DNA of 64,000 nt. Origin: Byssothecium circinans (taxonomy: Eukaryota; Ascomycota; Dothideomycetes; Pleosporales; Massarinaceae). Below the pieces are notes generated by a model. That model worked only from the letters and a program-made list of their open reading frames with translations. It did not search any database and was not told the origin of the DNA. The stretch is from assembly GCA_010015675.1 (NCBI GenBank), contig ML976987.1, positions 722,790 through 786,789 of the forward strand, in the 5' to 3' direction. Position 1 is the stretch's first letter. Each line of letters opens with the position of its first letter. Of this stretch, positions 11,239 through 22,474 are shown in pieces. Made by a program: the position numbers and the translations under genes.

Positions 11239-13245
11239 ATGTCTTCAGCCGCCACCGATATCGTGGGGGAGATCCTCAGGAGAGCAGGAGACGCTGCTAA
11301 GGGTGGTAACAGCGCTGGTACAGCAGGTACCAAGGCCGCCAACAGCACGGGAGCTGCTGCCAAACCCAAAGGACCCTCAGCCTCTCAACTCGACGAGGAG
11401 GTTCAGCAGTTCATTGGAAGGATCTGGTACTCATTCGTCGCCGTCTTCTTCCTCTACCAAGTCATCTTCCACTTCGTCCGATATATCCGTACTATCGCCT
11501 GCCTGAACAACGAGCACCAGAGATACTTTGCAACTCCTCACGCCCTTCACGCCAAATTCAAGAAGCATTTTCTCAATGCACCCCTCTTCCGGACTAGGCA
11601 TCACCGCGAATTCAAGATGTCGAGTGCTATCAACGTCGGCACTCTACCCAGCCGTCTACAGACTTTTATGTTGGTTGGTTACTTCGCAACCAACGTTGGA
11701 TTCTGCTTCTGGAACATCGATTACAAAAACTCCAACTATGCTACGATTGCGGGACAACTACGCAACCGTGCCGGTATACTCTCTGTCATGAACATGATCC
11801 CTCTCTTCCTTCTTGCCGGCCGCAACAACCCCATCATCAAGCTCACTGGACTCACCTTCGACACCATGAACTTGATCCACCGATGGATTGGACGCATTGT
11901 TGTTCTCGAAGCTATCTGCCACACTATTGCTCATCTCGCCAAGGGCCATGTGACGAGTAAGTTTTCCAGTCACTGTCTGAAAATCAATCACTAACGACTC
12001 ACAGAGGGATGGATGGGTGCTATCAAGGGGATGGTCGCCAGCGAATTTTTGTACACCGGTCTTATGGCAACATGTGCTTTCACCTTCCTGCTAATTCAAT
12101 CACCCGGTGCCATCCGTCACGCCTTCTACGAGACCTTCTTGACTCTCCACATCATCATGGCAGCAGTCGCTGTTGCCGGCGTCTGGATCCATCTCAAGAA
12201 AAAGACGGAGGCGCAGAAGATGATGTACGCCGTCGTCGCACTTTGGGCTATGGAGCGCGGCATCCGCTTTGCGCGCATTGCGTATCGTAACTTTGGCAGC
12301 GGCGGTAGCAAGGCTGAAGTTGAGGTGCTCCCCGGAGACGCACTTCGCGTCACTGTTCGCATGGCCCGCCCCTGGACGTTCCGCCCCGGTCAGCACGCCT
12401 ACCTCTACATGCCATCTATCGGACTCTGGTCCAACCACCCGTTCTCCCTTGCCTGGAGTGATGAGGAGGACGTGAACATGTCTACGATCACCTCCGACGA
12501 GAAAGGTCTCCCTATGAACCGCCAAGATATCCTCGAGCACTACAAGACGACTATGTCCTTCATCATTCGCCGACGAACCGGTTTCACCGAGACGCTCTAT
12601 AAGAAAGCCGACCTTTCTGCTGCCGGTAGATTCACGACCACGGCACTTGTTGAGGGGCCCTATGGTGAGTACCGAACCCTGTTTTTCATGTTCCCCAAAT
12701 TTCAATCTATCCCGATAGATTGTTAATATAAATAACAACAACGCAACCCTTGCTAACGTCATATCGCAGGTGGCGAGGATCTCAGCTCGTATGGTACTGT
12801 CATGCTCTGGGCTGCTGGTATCGGTATCACGCACCAAGTCCCTCAGGTGCGCGAAATCGTGGCTGCTTACGCGAATGGAACGACCGCCACCCGTCGCGTC
12901 ACCCTGGTCTGGATCATCCAATCTCCGGAGCATCTCGAATGGATCCGAACATGGATGACGCATATCCTCGCCATGCCTCGTCGTCGCGAAGTCCTCAAGA
13001 TTCTCCTCTTCGTCACCAGGCCCAGGAGCACCAAGGAAATCCACTCTCCGTCATCCAGCGTCCAGATGTTCCCCGGTCGACCAAACGTCGAGGCACTGAT
13101 CGACCAGGAGATGCAGGAGGGTATCGGTGCGGCTGCCGTCACGACATGTGGAACGGGTGCGCTTGCTGATGAGCTCCGTCGTGCGGTGCGCAAGAGGCAG
13201 ACTCAATGGAATGTGGACTTCCGCGAGGAATCTTTCTCGTGGTAA
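11239..13245 (+). CDS. Ferric reductase-type transmembrane metalloreductase (FRE family)
   Basis: Exons 11239-11956, 12005-12664 and 12770-13245 give 617 residues; both introns (48 and 105 bp) have good GTAAGT/GTGAGT donors and CAG acceptors. The bis-haem signature is clear: His214/His228 and His288/His302, each pair 13 residues apart in adjacent membrane helices. A FAD-binding motif HPFSLAW (about 384-390) follows RPWTFRPGQHAYL. The NADPH-binding part starts at EGPYGGEDL and runs through VMLWAAGIGITHQ; a late CGTGALADELR matches the family's Cys-Gly motif. Domain order is ferric reductase-like membrane domain, FAD-binding, NAD-binding. Family members move electrons from cytosolic NADPH across a membrane to reduce ferric or cupric ions before uptake. 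There is no obvious signal peptide, and the N-terminal 50 residues are Ala/Gly/Ser-rich. No partner permease or multicopper oxidase is in the window. Confidence 0.93.
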
Positions 13246-15037
13246 ACAAGCCACATTCCCTTTCCGCCCCCGCCCCGCGCCCTGTCTCATCTCCACGACC
13301 CTTCCAAGCTCGCCACACGGTCATGACCTCTTACGAATGGCTTCCCTATCCGCGGTTCCCAGCTTTCCAACGTCCCTGGAGCCACTCTTGTCCAAGTTGA
13401 TCGACTCTCTCCTCGATCGGGGTTTAATGAACGCTGCTAACTTATCCTTCTTATCAACCAATCTTACATTTCAAAACCTTCCTTGTATAAACTTTTCTTT
13501 CACTCCTTTTTTCTTCTATCTACGCTTTGATCTTGTCTTGATACAGGCTCTCGTGCTATTGGATATAGTGCAGGCCATGGCGGGTGGTGAGGGGCTTACT
13601 GTCAACAAAGCAGCAGCATCGTTCAAAAGCGGCGGTGGATACAAATGATGGCAGCAGAGAGCTAGCTGGATGACAAAGGGGCACAGGTAGATACGATACC
13701 AACTCACCCAATCAAGCTTTTGATTGCACACTTTCCTTTTATCTGTGTTATGTATATACTACGATATTGGTATCGCGACGCCGCAAGGTAGTACGCAAAT
13801 CCACAATGCTTTTGCAGCGATTATCAGCCCTTTCTTAGAATGATTGCGGTGTTTTGGCGCCACTGCGATTGATCTGATCGATCAAAACAATACGACGATT
13901 GCCCTTCTATGCGAGCGGGCCCAATGCGAGATCGATCATCACAGGCAAGAGACAGTCTGGTCTCGAAACAGCGCATACGCACGCCCGTCCCCAGCCACAA
14001 TGCATGTCGGCAAGTCCGTTGGATCCGCATGCGCAGCACGCAGCACGCATGTCAGAACTTTAACCCTTGGCCCTGTCCTGGGGATGCGGACCTCTTAACT
14101 GTACTGTACCCTGACACATGCGAAAACCACGCCTCAGGGTGTCATCGCTTTTTGCCAGATCCACAGTGACGTCGCGGGCTCGCAAAGTTCGGCGCCTACT
14201 GTGCCGGTACTATCGCGAACGCCTGAGGGGAAAAAAGGCTTACGCAGCGCCGTTTCAGGATGGATTGTGTAGTGGATCTCTCTGGCAGCCGTCGGCAGCG
14301 AGTGGTGTGAGGAAGCACAGAGTTCAAACCGGATTGCTTTTCGCTCGATTGATAACCATGGTAGCGATTTGATACGATTCGATAAGGCTGTTAGGGCTGT
14401 GGAGATGGCGTGTCTTTGGAGCCTGGAACAGGAAGTGACTCGAGTTTAGTGTACCTCCGGAGGTGGTAGTATGGACGCGGCGCGTAAAACTGCGACGACG
14501 AACGACTACCTACGCGAAGGGGTTGGTAGGTGTGAACCAGTAGATTGCATGATGTACGATGGCACTACGTTTGAACTTTGGACACCGGTAGGGCAGTCAG
14601 TGTGTGAGATGTTTCCGAATCCGATGGCTGCGTTTGCAGTACCTAGCTAGGTATCATTGTTCTCGCATACCTTCATAGGAAATAGGAAGCTAGTCATCGT
14701 ATGTCACTTCGAAGGTTGCTGGATGCGGATGCAAGATGCGAGATGCAAGAAGGGTGTTTTATTAGTCCGTTGTTTCAACAAAAGGATCACCCCTTCGTGC
14801 TATATATGCGGAGGCTGAGCAAGATTTACTTTAAGGTTTAACAAGTTCCCATTTTAAGGTTTTGTTGCTTCGGACTTCCGTGCTAGGGATGCGGGGGATC
14901 TGTTGAGTCGGCGTTGGCGTGGGGGATAGGTTTCAAGGCTGTTGTTTGTGTACCTGAGAAGATATGGGTTGGAGTTTGTAGAGGGTGCCACGGTCTCGTG
15001 TCTATGTGAAGTACTGCGCACAGTCCCTTATATCACA
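13246..15037. other. Gene-poor stretch
   Basis: About 1.8 kb with no supported gene. The CT-rich first 250 bp is probably the ferric reductase 3' region. Confidence 0.5.
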
Positions 15038-15121
15038 CCCGTGTGAAGCAAGATATTAGTAATAACCGCTACAAACTTGGCCCTCCTGGCCCTCCATCCA
15101 CTCGCGATGGCCACAACTCCA
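15038..15121. repeat. 84-bp dispersed repeat, copy A
   Basis: Identical over 84 bp, in the same orientation, to 61071-61154. Flanks of the two copies are unrelated. It contains no terminal inverted repeat that I can see and starts CCCGTGTGAAGC. At the other site the block forms most of a small insertion in a regulator gene. Confidence 0.85.
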
Positions 15122-15445
15122 ACCTTATATCACTAACGCCGCCTAAGAATCCGGTGCATTGCTCCAACACCCAACACTTTCAAACACCCTCTCACATGGC
15201 TGCTCCACGGTCACCCTACCGTGGGCGCCCTGGCATCTGCCCGAATGCAACGTTTGTGGATGTTCCATCAATGAACAGGACGTCGCGTCCTATATAGCCA
15301 CCCCAGCAATTCGGCCCGATTGCGATGGAGGTAAATACCGATGAGAAGAATGATGCCGAAGGAGATAAAAGCACGGCTCTATATGTATTGGCCGCATGAT
15401 AGTGGTAGGTCTGCGGTATATCTTACTTTGGCCTCTACTAGACAT

Positions 15446-16218
15446 CTACGCGCTGCTTTCCACCGCGTTCACGTAGTTACTCTGAATACGCGTGATATCC
15501 TTCACTGCCTTGCTAACGTCTTCGTACTCCACCCTCCAGCACTTGCTTATAACCTCCCCTAGCATTAGCGCGCTTGTATCTGGGAAGTCTCCCGTCCTGA
15601 ACAATTCTTTAATATCCTTATCGCTCTTATCGTGATATGGTCGTTGTGCTGTCTCAACTTCGTATAGCGTAGAACCAAGCGCAAACATCTCTGACTGTAT
15701 TGAAGGTCTTGTACTTGGCATGGTCGGGTGCTCCGAGTACGGGCTAGGGAGCACTGAAGGCGCGGAACCGTCAATTGATGACCCAGCGAAATCAGATAAC
15801 TTCGCGTCCTCAATCCAGTCTAACAGGATATTATGCGGGCCGATGTCAACTGGAAAACGTAGCGCGAGTGAGCGTAGTGGAGCGCTTGCGAAATCTGGAT
15901 AGCCCACCGTAAAACATCTTTAGCCGGGGGCAGCGCCCCAACATCACGTAGGTCCCAGAGCCGCTTGCGGAGGGGATACTGAAGGCGTTCGAGGACGATC
16001 ATGTCGTTATATGTGTAGAGAAACTTGGTAATGTAGGGATGGGGGCCTAGACGATTGTAGACGGCACTTTCGATGGCAAGTTCCTCTCTGCTTTGATCAG
16101 AACCGCAAGGCACCTTGACAATGGCAGAATCGGAGAGTTCGAAGATCACGCCAGAGACGCCACAAGAAAGGATGGGGAGATCATATAGGCTGCCCTGTAA
16201 GGAGTGATGCACCTCCAT
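15446..16218 (-). pseudogene. Divergent protein kinase, frameshifted
   Basis: Starts at ATG 16218. The first frame gives a glycine-loop-like region and an invariant-Lys context (AIVKVP), then a helical region ending LHYAHSRYVF. There the frame is lost next to a T run (about 15850-15860), and the rest of the kinase fold continues in another frame: VDIGPHNILLD (catalytic loop, Asp and Asn kept), LSDFAG in place of DFG, then EMFALGSTLYE and a C-lobe ending at 15446. One base change restores a single protein. It faces the intact relative at 16794 head to head, with 575 bp between. Either a young pseudogene or an assembly error. Confidence 0.75.
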
Positions 16219-16793
16219 TGCAGGTCTTTAAGGGTCACCCGAGTGCAAAAGAGTAGACTAAGAAGTGATGGGGTTGCAAGAGTTCGCGAGAACGGATCGA
16301 GAGTTGGAGTTGTTTGGGTTTCGATGATTTGAGCGCGCTAGTTGACTCAGCAACTGCGCCACGCCTACGACCGATAGCCAGAGGTCATTTGTGTAAAGGT
16401 GCTGTGGTATACGGCTCAATTTTATAAAGCCCATAAAATCGAAGGGGAGGAATTGGTGGGCAATTTCACATCTTGTCGCCTGTCGCGTATCGTTACCATG
16501 AGAGTGCAGAGTGACGGGAGTGACTTAAACCAATGAAGGGTCGAAATATTAGTCAGCGTCGTAATACTTCATGCCACTTGTCTCGTGGACGCTCGGTTCC
16601 CATTCCTGTTACCTTCTTTTCCAAGTCCTTACTCGTGCATACTTAGCGTTCTACAATGTATTGCTATCTGCGACCGTGACTCCAACAACTTTGTCGTCAG
16701 TACATCGCTCTCATACTCTGGTTTTCCTCTGTCCTTTCTAATGGTATCAGGCGCTGACAATAATTAGTTTCTCGTAAGACTTCATCCCTCGCC
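16219..16793. promoter_or_regulatory. Shared intergenic region of the two divergent kinase genes
   Basis: 575 bp between the start codons of the head-to-head kinase genes. It is likely to hold both promoters. No clear TATA box stands out; a TTTATAAAG-like run lies near 16420. Confidence 0.4.
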
Positions 16794-17588
16794 ATGTCGG
16801 AATATGAGGTAGTCGAATATCACCACTATTGCCCAAAGGGAGTCCGGCGTGTACTTGCATCTGGAAGCAGCGCCTTCATAGGGGAGGTCGACGATTCGAC
16901 AATCCTTAAGTACCCTCTCGAGCCGGGTGGTGACATGAGCCGTCTCGAGCATGAGTATAAAATTCTCAGCTTAGTCGGTCAACACCCGCGAATTATTGCT
17001 CAGAAAGGACTCACAGATGCCGGGTTATACCTCGAGCGAGCGGCAAACGAAACGATATACAAGTATCTGATCGAATCGAATCACGACCCCCCTACCCTCC
17101 AGCAGCGGGTAGCCTGGAGTCGTGAGGTGACCGAAGCTGTAGATTATATTCACTCGAAAGGTGTCATCCACTGCGACATTCAGCCAACGAACATACTGGT
17201 CGACAAGGATCTTCATGTCAAGCTTGCCGATTTCCAAGGAAATTACGTGTCGGAGAGCGGCGAGCTCGTGGCTGGTTGGTGTGGCGAACCATGCAGATAC
17301 TTCTGTCCTCGAGAGAATGAGTTCGAGGCCAACATAGAAACCGATCTTTTTGCGCTTGGGTCTACTATCTACTTCATCATGACCAGCCACGAGGTCTTTC
17401 CAGATATTATCGGTGGAGAAGTTGGATGGCAAGAGAGGATTAACTCTCGTTTTGCAAGCGGCAGTTTTCCAAACGATTCTCACGCCTGTGATGTCATCAC
17501 GCGAAAGTGTTGGGGTCGTCGATACAATTCTGCTGGTGAGGTACTTGAAAATATCAAAGCGGTCGAGAAAGAGTTAGTGAGTGTTTAG
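16794..17588 (+). CDS. Divergent protein kinase-like protein with altered HRD and DFG motifs
   Basis: Single exon, 264 residues, so a bare kinase fold without extra domains. Visible elements are LASGSSAFIGEV (loop), Lys39 in ILKYP, the catalytic loop IHCDIQPTNILV (Asp128 and Asn133 kept, Arg of HRD replaced by Cys), and DFQG (146-149) where DFG is expected, keeping the metal-binding Asp146. TDLFALGSTIYF matches the D-x-x-x-x-G helix F motif, and a C-lobe with RKCW follows. The ILKYP context with Pro is common in a lineage-expanded group of fungal kinases. Catalytic Asp and Asn are present, so activity is possible, but the DFG Gly is displaced. Target unknown. The neighbouring 15446-16218 gene is a relative. 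Confidence 0.8.
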   Translation: MSEYEVVEYHHYCPKGVRRVLASGSSAFIGEVDDSTILKYPLEPGGDMSRLEHEYKILSLVGQHPRIIAQKGLTDAGLYLERAANETIYKYLIESNHDPPTLQQRVAWSREVTEAVDYIHSKGVIHCDIQPTNILVDKDLHVKLADFQGNYVSESGELVAGWCGEPCRYFCPRENEFEANIETDLFALGSTIYFIMTSHEVFPDIIGGEVGWQERINSRFASGSFPNDSHACDVITRKCWGRRYNSAGEVLENIKAVEKELVSV

Positions 17589-18587
17589 CACCATTGAATC
17601 TTGACGCATAGATATCGTACCGCAGTGGTGGGGGAAAGGACAAAGGATTGGAAGCATTCAGCATATCTTCTGCATCTCTAGTTGCCTTCATATTCCAAAC
17701 AATGAGCGGAGTACGGCATTGACATTCCATCCAGCCAGTTCATTAAGCGAGCCCATCGCCGAGCCAGAGTGGATCGAGTGTTCGACTAGCACCGGGGACA
17801 CACATGCCCTAGTACTTTCACCAAGCTGGTGCCAGTGTATACATCTTTGTACCCCGTGTGCTCGCTCTCATTACAAGTGATCAGCGTGATCGTTTCCTTT
17901 TCGTGTTTCGGTGTGGCAGTGCAGTTGAGCCACTTGGTCCTTGTGATGCGTCGCTCGCAACCGCAAGTCATCGTGATTCCTTGTAGTACTGCTGCTAATT
18001 TGTTATGCATGAATAATGAAGGTTTTACTCGGACGGGTTTTGTGTACGTACGGGCTTGTGTAGTACCAAATTAAAGCTGAAATTTCCTTCGCAAGTGCCA
18101 AATGGGTGCAAGGGCGAAAGCATGTATTTATAGTCCATGTGCCTTATAGTAAGCTAGGGGCGATAGAGAAGATGCAGTATCAGAAGCTCTGAGCATCTGC
18201 AGACTAAGATTGGAAGAAACCCTGCTATAATGTCGGGCAATATAGTTCCCACCGTATTATTGTTGGGCTATCTAGGCAGCTGACGAGCTCCATGCAATAT
18301 CATGAACCACACCAGCAGGGGACTCAAATTCTAACACTCAAAACAGGTTTAGGTCGTCGCGTCCGAACCACTCCGCAACAACCCTCGAGGCCTGCATGGC
18401 TGCACAGTCTCTGCACGTCGACGCTAGTAGACTGAACCGCTGCATCTTGTCCAGTGAGCTAAGCCGATCCGGTTCCGTAGAGGGCTAGGTTGGAACGTTG
18501 TCCTAGCAGCAACGGCGACGGGCTAACTTTCGGCTATACCGAAGAAACTTTGTCCACACTTCACATACGACTGATTTCCTGGCAGAA
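17589..18587. other. Intergenic stretch, no gene seen
   Basis: 1 kb between two plus-strand accessory genes. Only short frames without recognisable content. Confidence 0.5.
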
Positions 18588-19874
18588 ATGAAGTACCGTC
18601 TGGTCCACACTACGTCAGATGTCGAAGACTCACTGAACGCACCAAAGCGGCAAGCCACCCCCCGTACGCGCTCAAGTCACGAAACTTCACTCGCGTTGAG
18701 AAATACAAACAGCGCCACAAAGCTAGGCAAGCTGAACGAGAGATATCTATGCAAACTGAACGATGCTTGTTCCAAGGCTCTAAGTGAGGATGCGGAAATC
18801 GACCTCGGCCCGATCTTCAACGAGCATGCGCAGAAATACTCACATATGAGGAACATATTTCATGCCCGACAGTTGCAAGATGTCGATGGTTTGTAATGGC
18901 GCCCTATCGCAATGAACTCGCTAACTTTTGCAGACCCCTCACTTTCGAAAGCCTTCCCTTCAAGCATTGAGATCGATACTTCACCGCGTCACATCCTTGT
19001 AGTTAAGCATCCACTTGATCCGCAAGTCAAGGCTTTGATAGGATGCGAAACACCTCCCGACTCAGCAGACGTATCCGAGGAGTCGGCCATTATACGGAAG
19101 ATAGATGCGCTGTTGGAAGGAGGGGAGATAATACATACCGGAGGTGGACGGAAATTAACTCGAATCCATCCAAACATCCTCGTGAAGTCTGGCCGGGACT
19201 TAGACCTGGGCGAAGTGGACATGATGAATCACATCCACCGTTTCTCAAAAAGTTTCCCTTCGCCCCGGTCTTTGGGATCTATAATCTGCAACAGTACGAC
19301 ACATTTCTTCATGACATTCATCGAAGGCTCGACGTTGGAAGCGCTGTGGCCTTCCCTCTCTACAGATCTCAAATCCTCTGCTCGTGACCAACTGAGCAAG
19401 ATACTCCTGGATCTCAGAAGCTTACCGCTGTTGTCCGCACAATATGGCGGTGGCACTCCACCCAGATGCAAAGATGTGAGGAGGTCGGTTCGGCGCAGTT
19501 CAGAACCTATTGACAACGAACAAGATTTCAACGAGTTTCTACTCTCCACAACGAAACCATGGATTTCTCAGTCTTACAAGGAGCATGTTCGATCAAAGTG
19601 TTTGGGCTCACATCATCGCATCGTTTTAACGCATGGCGATTTTCATCCTCGAAATATATTGGCAGAGCTCCGTGAAGACAGCCTCGTTATAAGGGGTGTG
19701 GTCGATTGGGAAGCTGGAGGCTCATACCCCGAGTATTGGGAGTATATCAAGTGTCTCAACACTGTGTCTTCTGTGGACGAAGATGATTGGCTGCGTTATG
19801 TGCCCATCTGCGGGATGGGAGAGTATTCCAAGGAATGGGCAGTGGACATGTTGCTGGAGAGCCTCATTGAATAG
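18588..19874 (+). CDS. Aminoglycoside phosphotransferase (APH)-like kinase-fold protein
   Basis: Exons 18588-18888 and 18934-19874 (45-bp intron, CTAAC branch, TTTGCAG acceptor) give 413 residues in frame. The catalytic signature LTHGDFHPRNIL and the metal-binding GVVDWEAGGSYPEYWEYIK near the C-terminus are hallmark APH family motifs. An earlier FFMTFIEGSTLE matches the hinge. The N-terminal about 100 residues have no recognisable domain and the start is less certain than the rest. Fungal genomes carry many such genes; their substrates are usually unknown and they are not evidence of drug resistance. It ends 53 bp before the stop of a convergent gene (19928). A second, distinct APH-like gene lies at 48107-49450. 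Confidence 0.85.
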
Positions 19875-19927
19875 GGAATTGACATTACGCCTTGTGCTAA
19901 TCCTTCTGTCTTCTCCGCGTACACGAG

Positions 19928-20305
19928 TTAAGCGTTGTATATGCTCTGGGGATAAGCTTTGATCTGTTCGTACTCATAGTCCTTGATGATCTCGTCGAGA
20001 TTGGCAGCTTCCAGCACCCCCATGACATACTCCTGACAATCCCAAGCGGCAGAGTTTTTAGGAGCTGCACAGCTGCGGGCGTTCGCGATGAAACCGTTGT
20101 AGTCGTCGATCTGTTGTATGAAGATGTTGCTCTTGTGGCGACTCGAGGCCGCAGGTTGTATATCCACCTTTTCACTGACTTGGTATCTCCCCGGGTCGCC
20201 GGTAGCTTCAAAAAGGCGCGACCATCCGGAACCTTCGAGCCAGAGAGCCCAGTGGTGGACGTTACCTCCATGAGGCCTATATATAGCAACGTAGAGGTTG
20301 GCCAT
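19928..20305 (-). CDS. Small His/Cys protein, possibly papain-like fold (DUF6540-like)
   Basis: Single exon of 125 residues. The N-terminal strand-like segment LYVAIYRPHGGNVHHWALWLE followed by LFEATGDPG, and a later WDCQEYVMGVLE, resemble a fungal family with a conserved His-Trp-Ala-Leu and a downstream Cys-Gln, which I recall as DUF6540. A spaced His and Cys in this order recalls permuted papain-like proteins such as the LRAT/NlpC-P60 group, but catalysis is inference. A TATATAA box on the minus strand near 20557-20564 would give a leader of about 230 nt. Confidence 0.65.
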   Translation of the reverse strand: MANLYVAIYRPHGGNVHHWALWLEGSGWSRLFEATGDPGRYQVSEKVDIQPAASSRHKSNIFIQQIDDYNGFIANARSCAAPKNSAAWDCQEYVMGVLEAANLDEIIKDYEYEQIKAYPQSIYNA

Positions 20306-20556
20306 CTGATCGTAGGTGTTAACTCATTCTCCTGCGTGATCATCTCGACAGGTGCTAGTGTGTACGTACATCGATGGTCACAAGGCTGACGTAGTCGCAG
20401 AGGTGGGACTCAAGGATCTGGGATGAAAAACAGAAGGTGGATATAGATTCGAATGACTGTAGAACTGCCCCCCTAGGAAGTATGGATGGCTTGCAGCTCT
20501 GGAAGAGCTTTTATGTTGATCGAAGTTGATTGCAAGACTTAGACTGCGCGTACTTC

Positions 20557-20564
20557 TTATATAG
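20557..20564 (-). promoter_or_regulatory. TATA box candidate for the small His/Cys gene
   Basis: TATATAAG on the minus strand about 255 bp upstream of the start codon at 20305, with no other gene between. Confidence 0.35.
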
Positions 20565-20668
20565 CCATGCATTATCCGGATACATGCATGCGTACGCGCC
20601 CGATGACATCCATAACTCTATGCTTGGATCCCAATGATTATCCAGCTTCCGATGGGCTGGCCAGCACC

Positions 20669-21003
20669 GATTCACGCTTTATGATTACCTGTTGAATAAA
20701 CGCGCGCGTACGCTATGCATGCTAGAAACGCACAGTGCGACGACCCGCGAGCTCTTGAACGACCGAAGCGCAGCTGGATTCACCCTTTATGACTTGCCTT
20801 TTAAATAAACGCGCGCGTACGCTATGTATGCTGGAAACGCATAGTGCGAGCTGCGAGCCCTTGAACGATTGAAGCGCAGATGATAGGTACCGGTTCACCC
20901 TTTTATGATTTGCGGTTTGAATAAACGCGCGCGTACACTATGGATGCTGGGAACGCACAATGTGAGCTGCCTTGAACGACTGAAGCGCAAATGATAGGTA
21001 TCT
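20669..21003. repeat. Three-copy imperfect tandem repeat, about 108-115 bp unit, CpG-rich core
   Basis: Copies begin near 20669, 20777 and 20892. Each has TTCACSCTTTWATGA, then AATAAACGCGCGCGTAC, then CTATGNATGCTRGRAACGCA, and ends with CTTGAACGAYYGAAGCGCA. Copies differ mainly by C/T and G/A changes. The CGCGCG palindrome is the best-preserved part. It lies upstream of the small His/Cys gene. No coding frame runs through it. Confidence 0.8.
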
Positions 21004-21585
21004 AGCTTCAAGTTGTATCTTGGCTCTTCTGCAAGCTGTCATCCGTCTGCCCAAGGTAGTGCTATTATAGGTCATCATTCAGTGTTGAAGACCAGGGGAA
21101 TTGCTAGCTCATCCGAGATAACAAATGCCCATGGTTGGCTTATGCGCGCAATAAAGCTCGCTTGGATAAAGCAGGTAGTCTCCCTCATTGGTGATGACTT
21201 TGGTGTAGACCGAGGGTGAGAAGTCAATGAGCGCACCACCGTTTGTGCCTGTGAATGAACGCTGATCAGCTGGACTGGAAACAGAACACATCACACAAGA
21301 TGGCTGGTAGCCTGCAAGTGACGGCACCAGGTGGAGGTATTTTTAGAGCCCTCTTCCGTTCGAGTGCGGAGTCGGCCAATCAATGCCTACCGCTTACTTC
21401 TAGCGCTTCTTGTTGCAAGCAAACAGCTTTAATTGACATAACTTTATTTAAACCTTCTACAGTTAAATGTCTTCCTCACGGTCATTGGTGCCTGGAACGG
21501 CTGACTTTCTTAGCTGACGCAGGCAAAGCGCCTTTCATGTTTAAGGGCTCACTCCCCATCATTGCATAAACGTCACAGCAACTTT
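21004..21585. other. Intergenic stretch with a short unassigned minus-strand frame
   Basis: A 72-codon minus frame (21109-21327) reads like protein (GGALIDFSPSVYTKVITNE) and may be a gene fragment, but I recognise no family and cannot join it to other exons. Confidence 0.3.
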
Positions 21586-22474
21586 ATGGCTTCCGCACCA
21601 ACTCTCCCACCTGCCAACGATCCTGGCCCTCCACCTGAGGAAATTTCTTATCTATCGCAATTATGCTACTTTGGAGATCTCGACGACAAAGCCGTCCATA
21701 CGGCTTTTCGTAACAGCCTGGAAGCTTTCGAGCAAAATGGCCGCTCTTTGCGTGAACTATGGCCCGTTCTTCTCTCTGCTGTGCAGTCCGCTCGACCCCA
21801 CATCATTAAGCTTCTTCTATCTCGAGGATTGGAGATGAACGAGATGTACATCAAGCAGGCAATACAAACCAGGTCAAAGGAAGTCTTCCAGGCATTTCTC
21901 GAAAGTGGATGGGATGTGAACATGCTGTGGGATAACTTCCACCCCCCAATACTTGCGTAGGAAACCTCGGTCCGCTGGAAGATACGAGCTGATGTCCTCT
22001 AGGTGCTTTGTTGAAAACCTTGATTTCACTCAATGGTTCCTTGAGCGAGGGGCGAATCTTGATGCGGGATGTTACCTGGACCTGACTCCATTGTCTTTCG
22101 CCGTTCGTCGTGCTCAACCCTCAATCGTTAACGTCCTGCTGGATCGAGGTAGCGTCGAAAAGGGACAACTGGTGCATCACGCCGTTGAGCGAAGTGAGGA
22201 TGAGGTCAAAATTTTGGAGATGCTTGTTTCTCGGGGGGCATCACTTGACAAATACAATACGCCGAGCACTTGGACTCTTGGAATCATGAGCACTTCAAAG
22301 GCCTGGGTACTCCACTGCACAGAGCGGTCGAGCTGAAGAAGGTCGATGTCGCCCGATATTTGCTTCAGATGGGGGGCGGACCAAAATATGAAAGACACAA
22401 AGGGTCGGACACCTTTGTACATTGCGAGGGACGTAGGGGATGCAGATCTGATTCGTCTCTTTGAATCTTCCTAA
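21586..22474 (+). pseudogene. Ankyrin-repeat protein with two frame breaks
   Basis: Exon 1 runs 21586-21956 and exon 2 begins at 22003 after a 46-bp intron ending CTCTAG; phase is kept. Ankyrin units are visible: HIIKLLLSRGLEMN, VFQAFLESGWDVN, FTQWFLERGANLDAG, PSIVNVLLDRGS and ILEMLVSRGASLD. Near 22250 the frame must change to reach GLGTPLHRAVELKKVDVARYLLQ. At a run of six G (22371-22376) it must change again; with five G the sequence reads into KGRTPLYIAR and a stop at 22472-22474. The repaired protein would be about 280 residues. It is probably a pseudogene; indels in sequencing are the alternative. Ankyrin proteins mediate protein contacts; no partner is evident. Confidence 0.75.

Noticed and set aside
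12100..13044. 314-codon minus-strand frame
   Set aside because: Antisense to exons 2 and 3 of the ferric reductase, spanning its second intron; no domain of its own.
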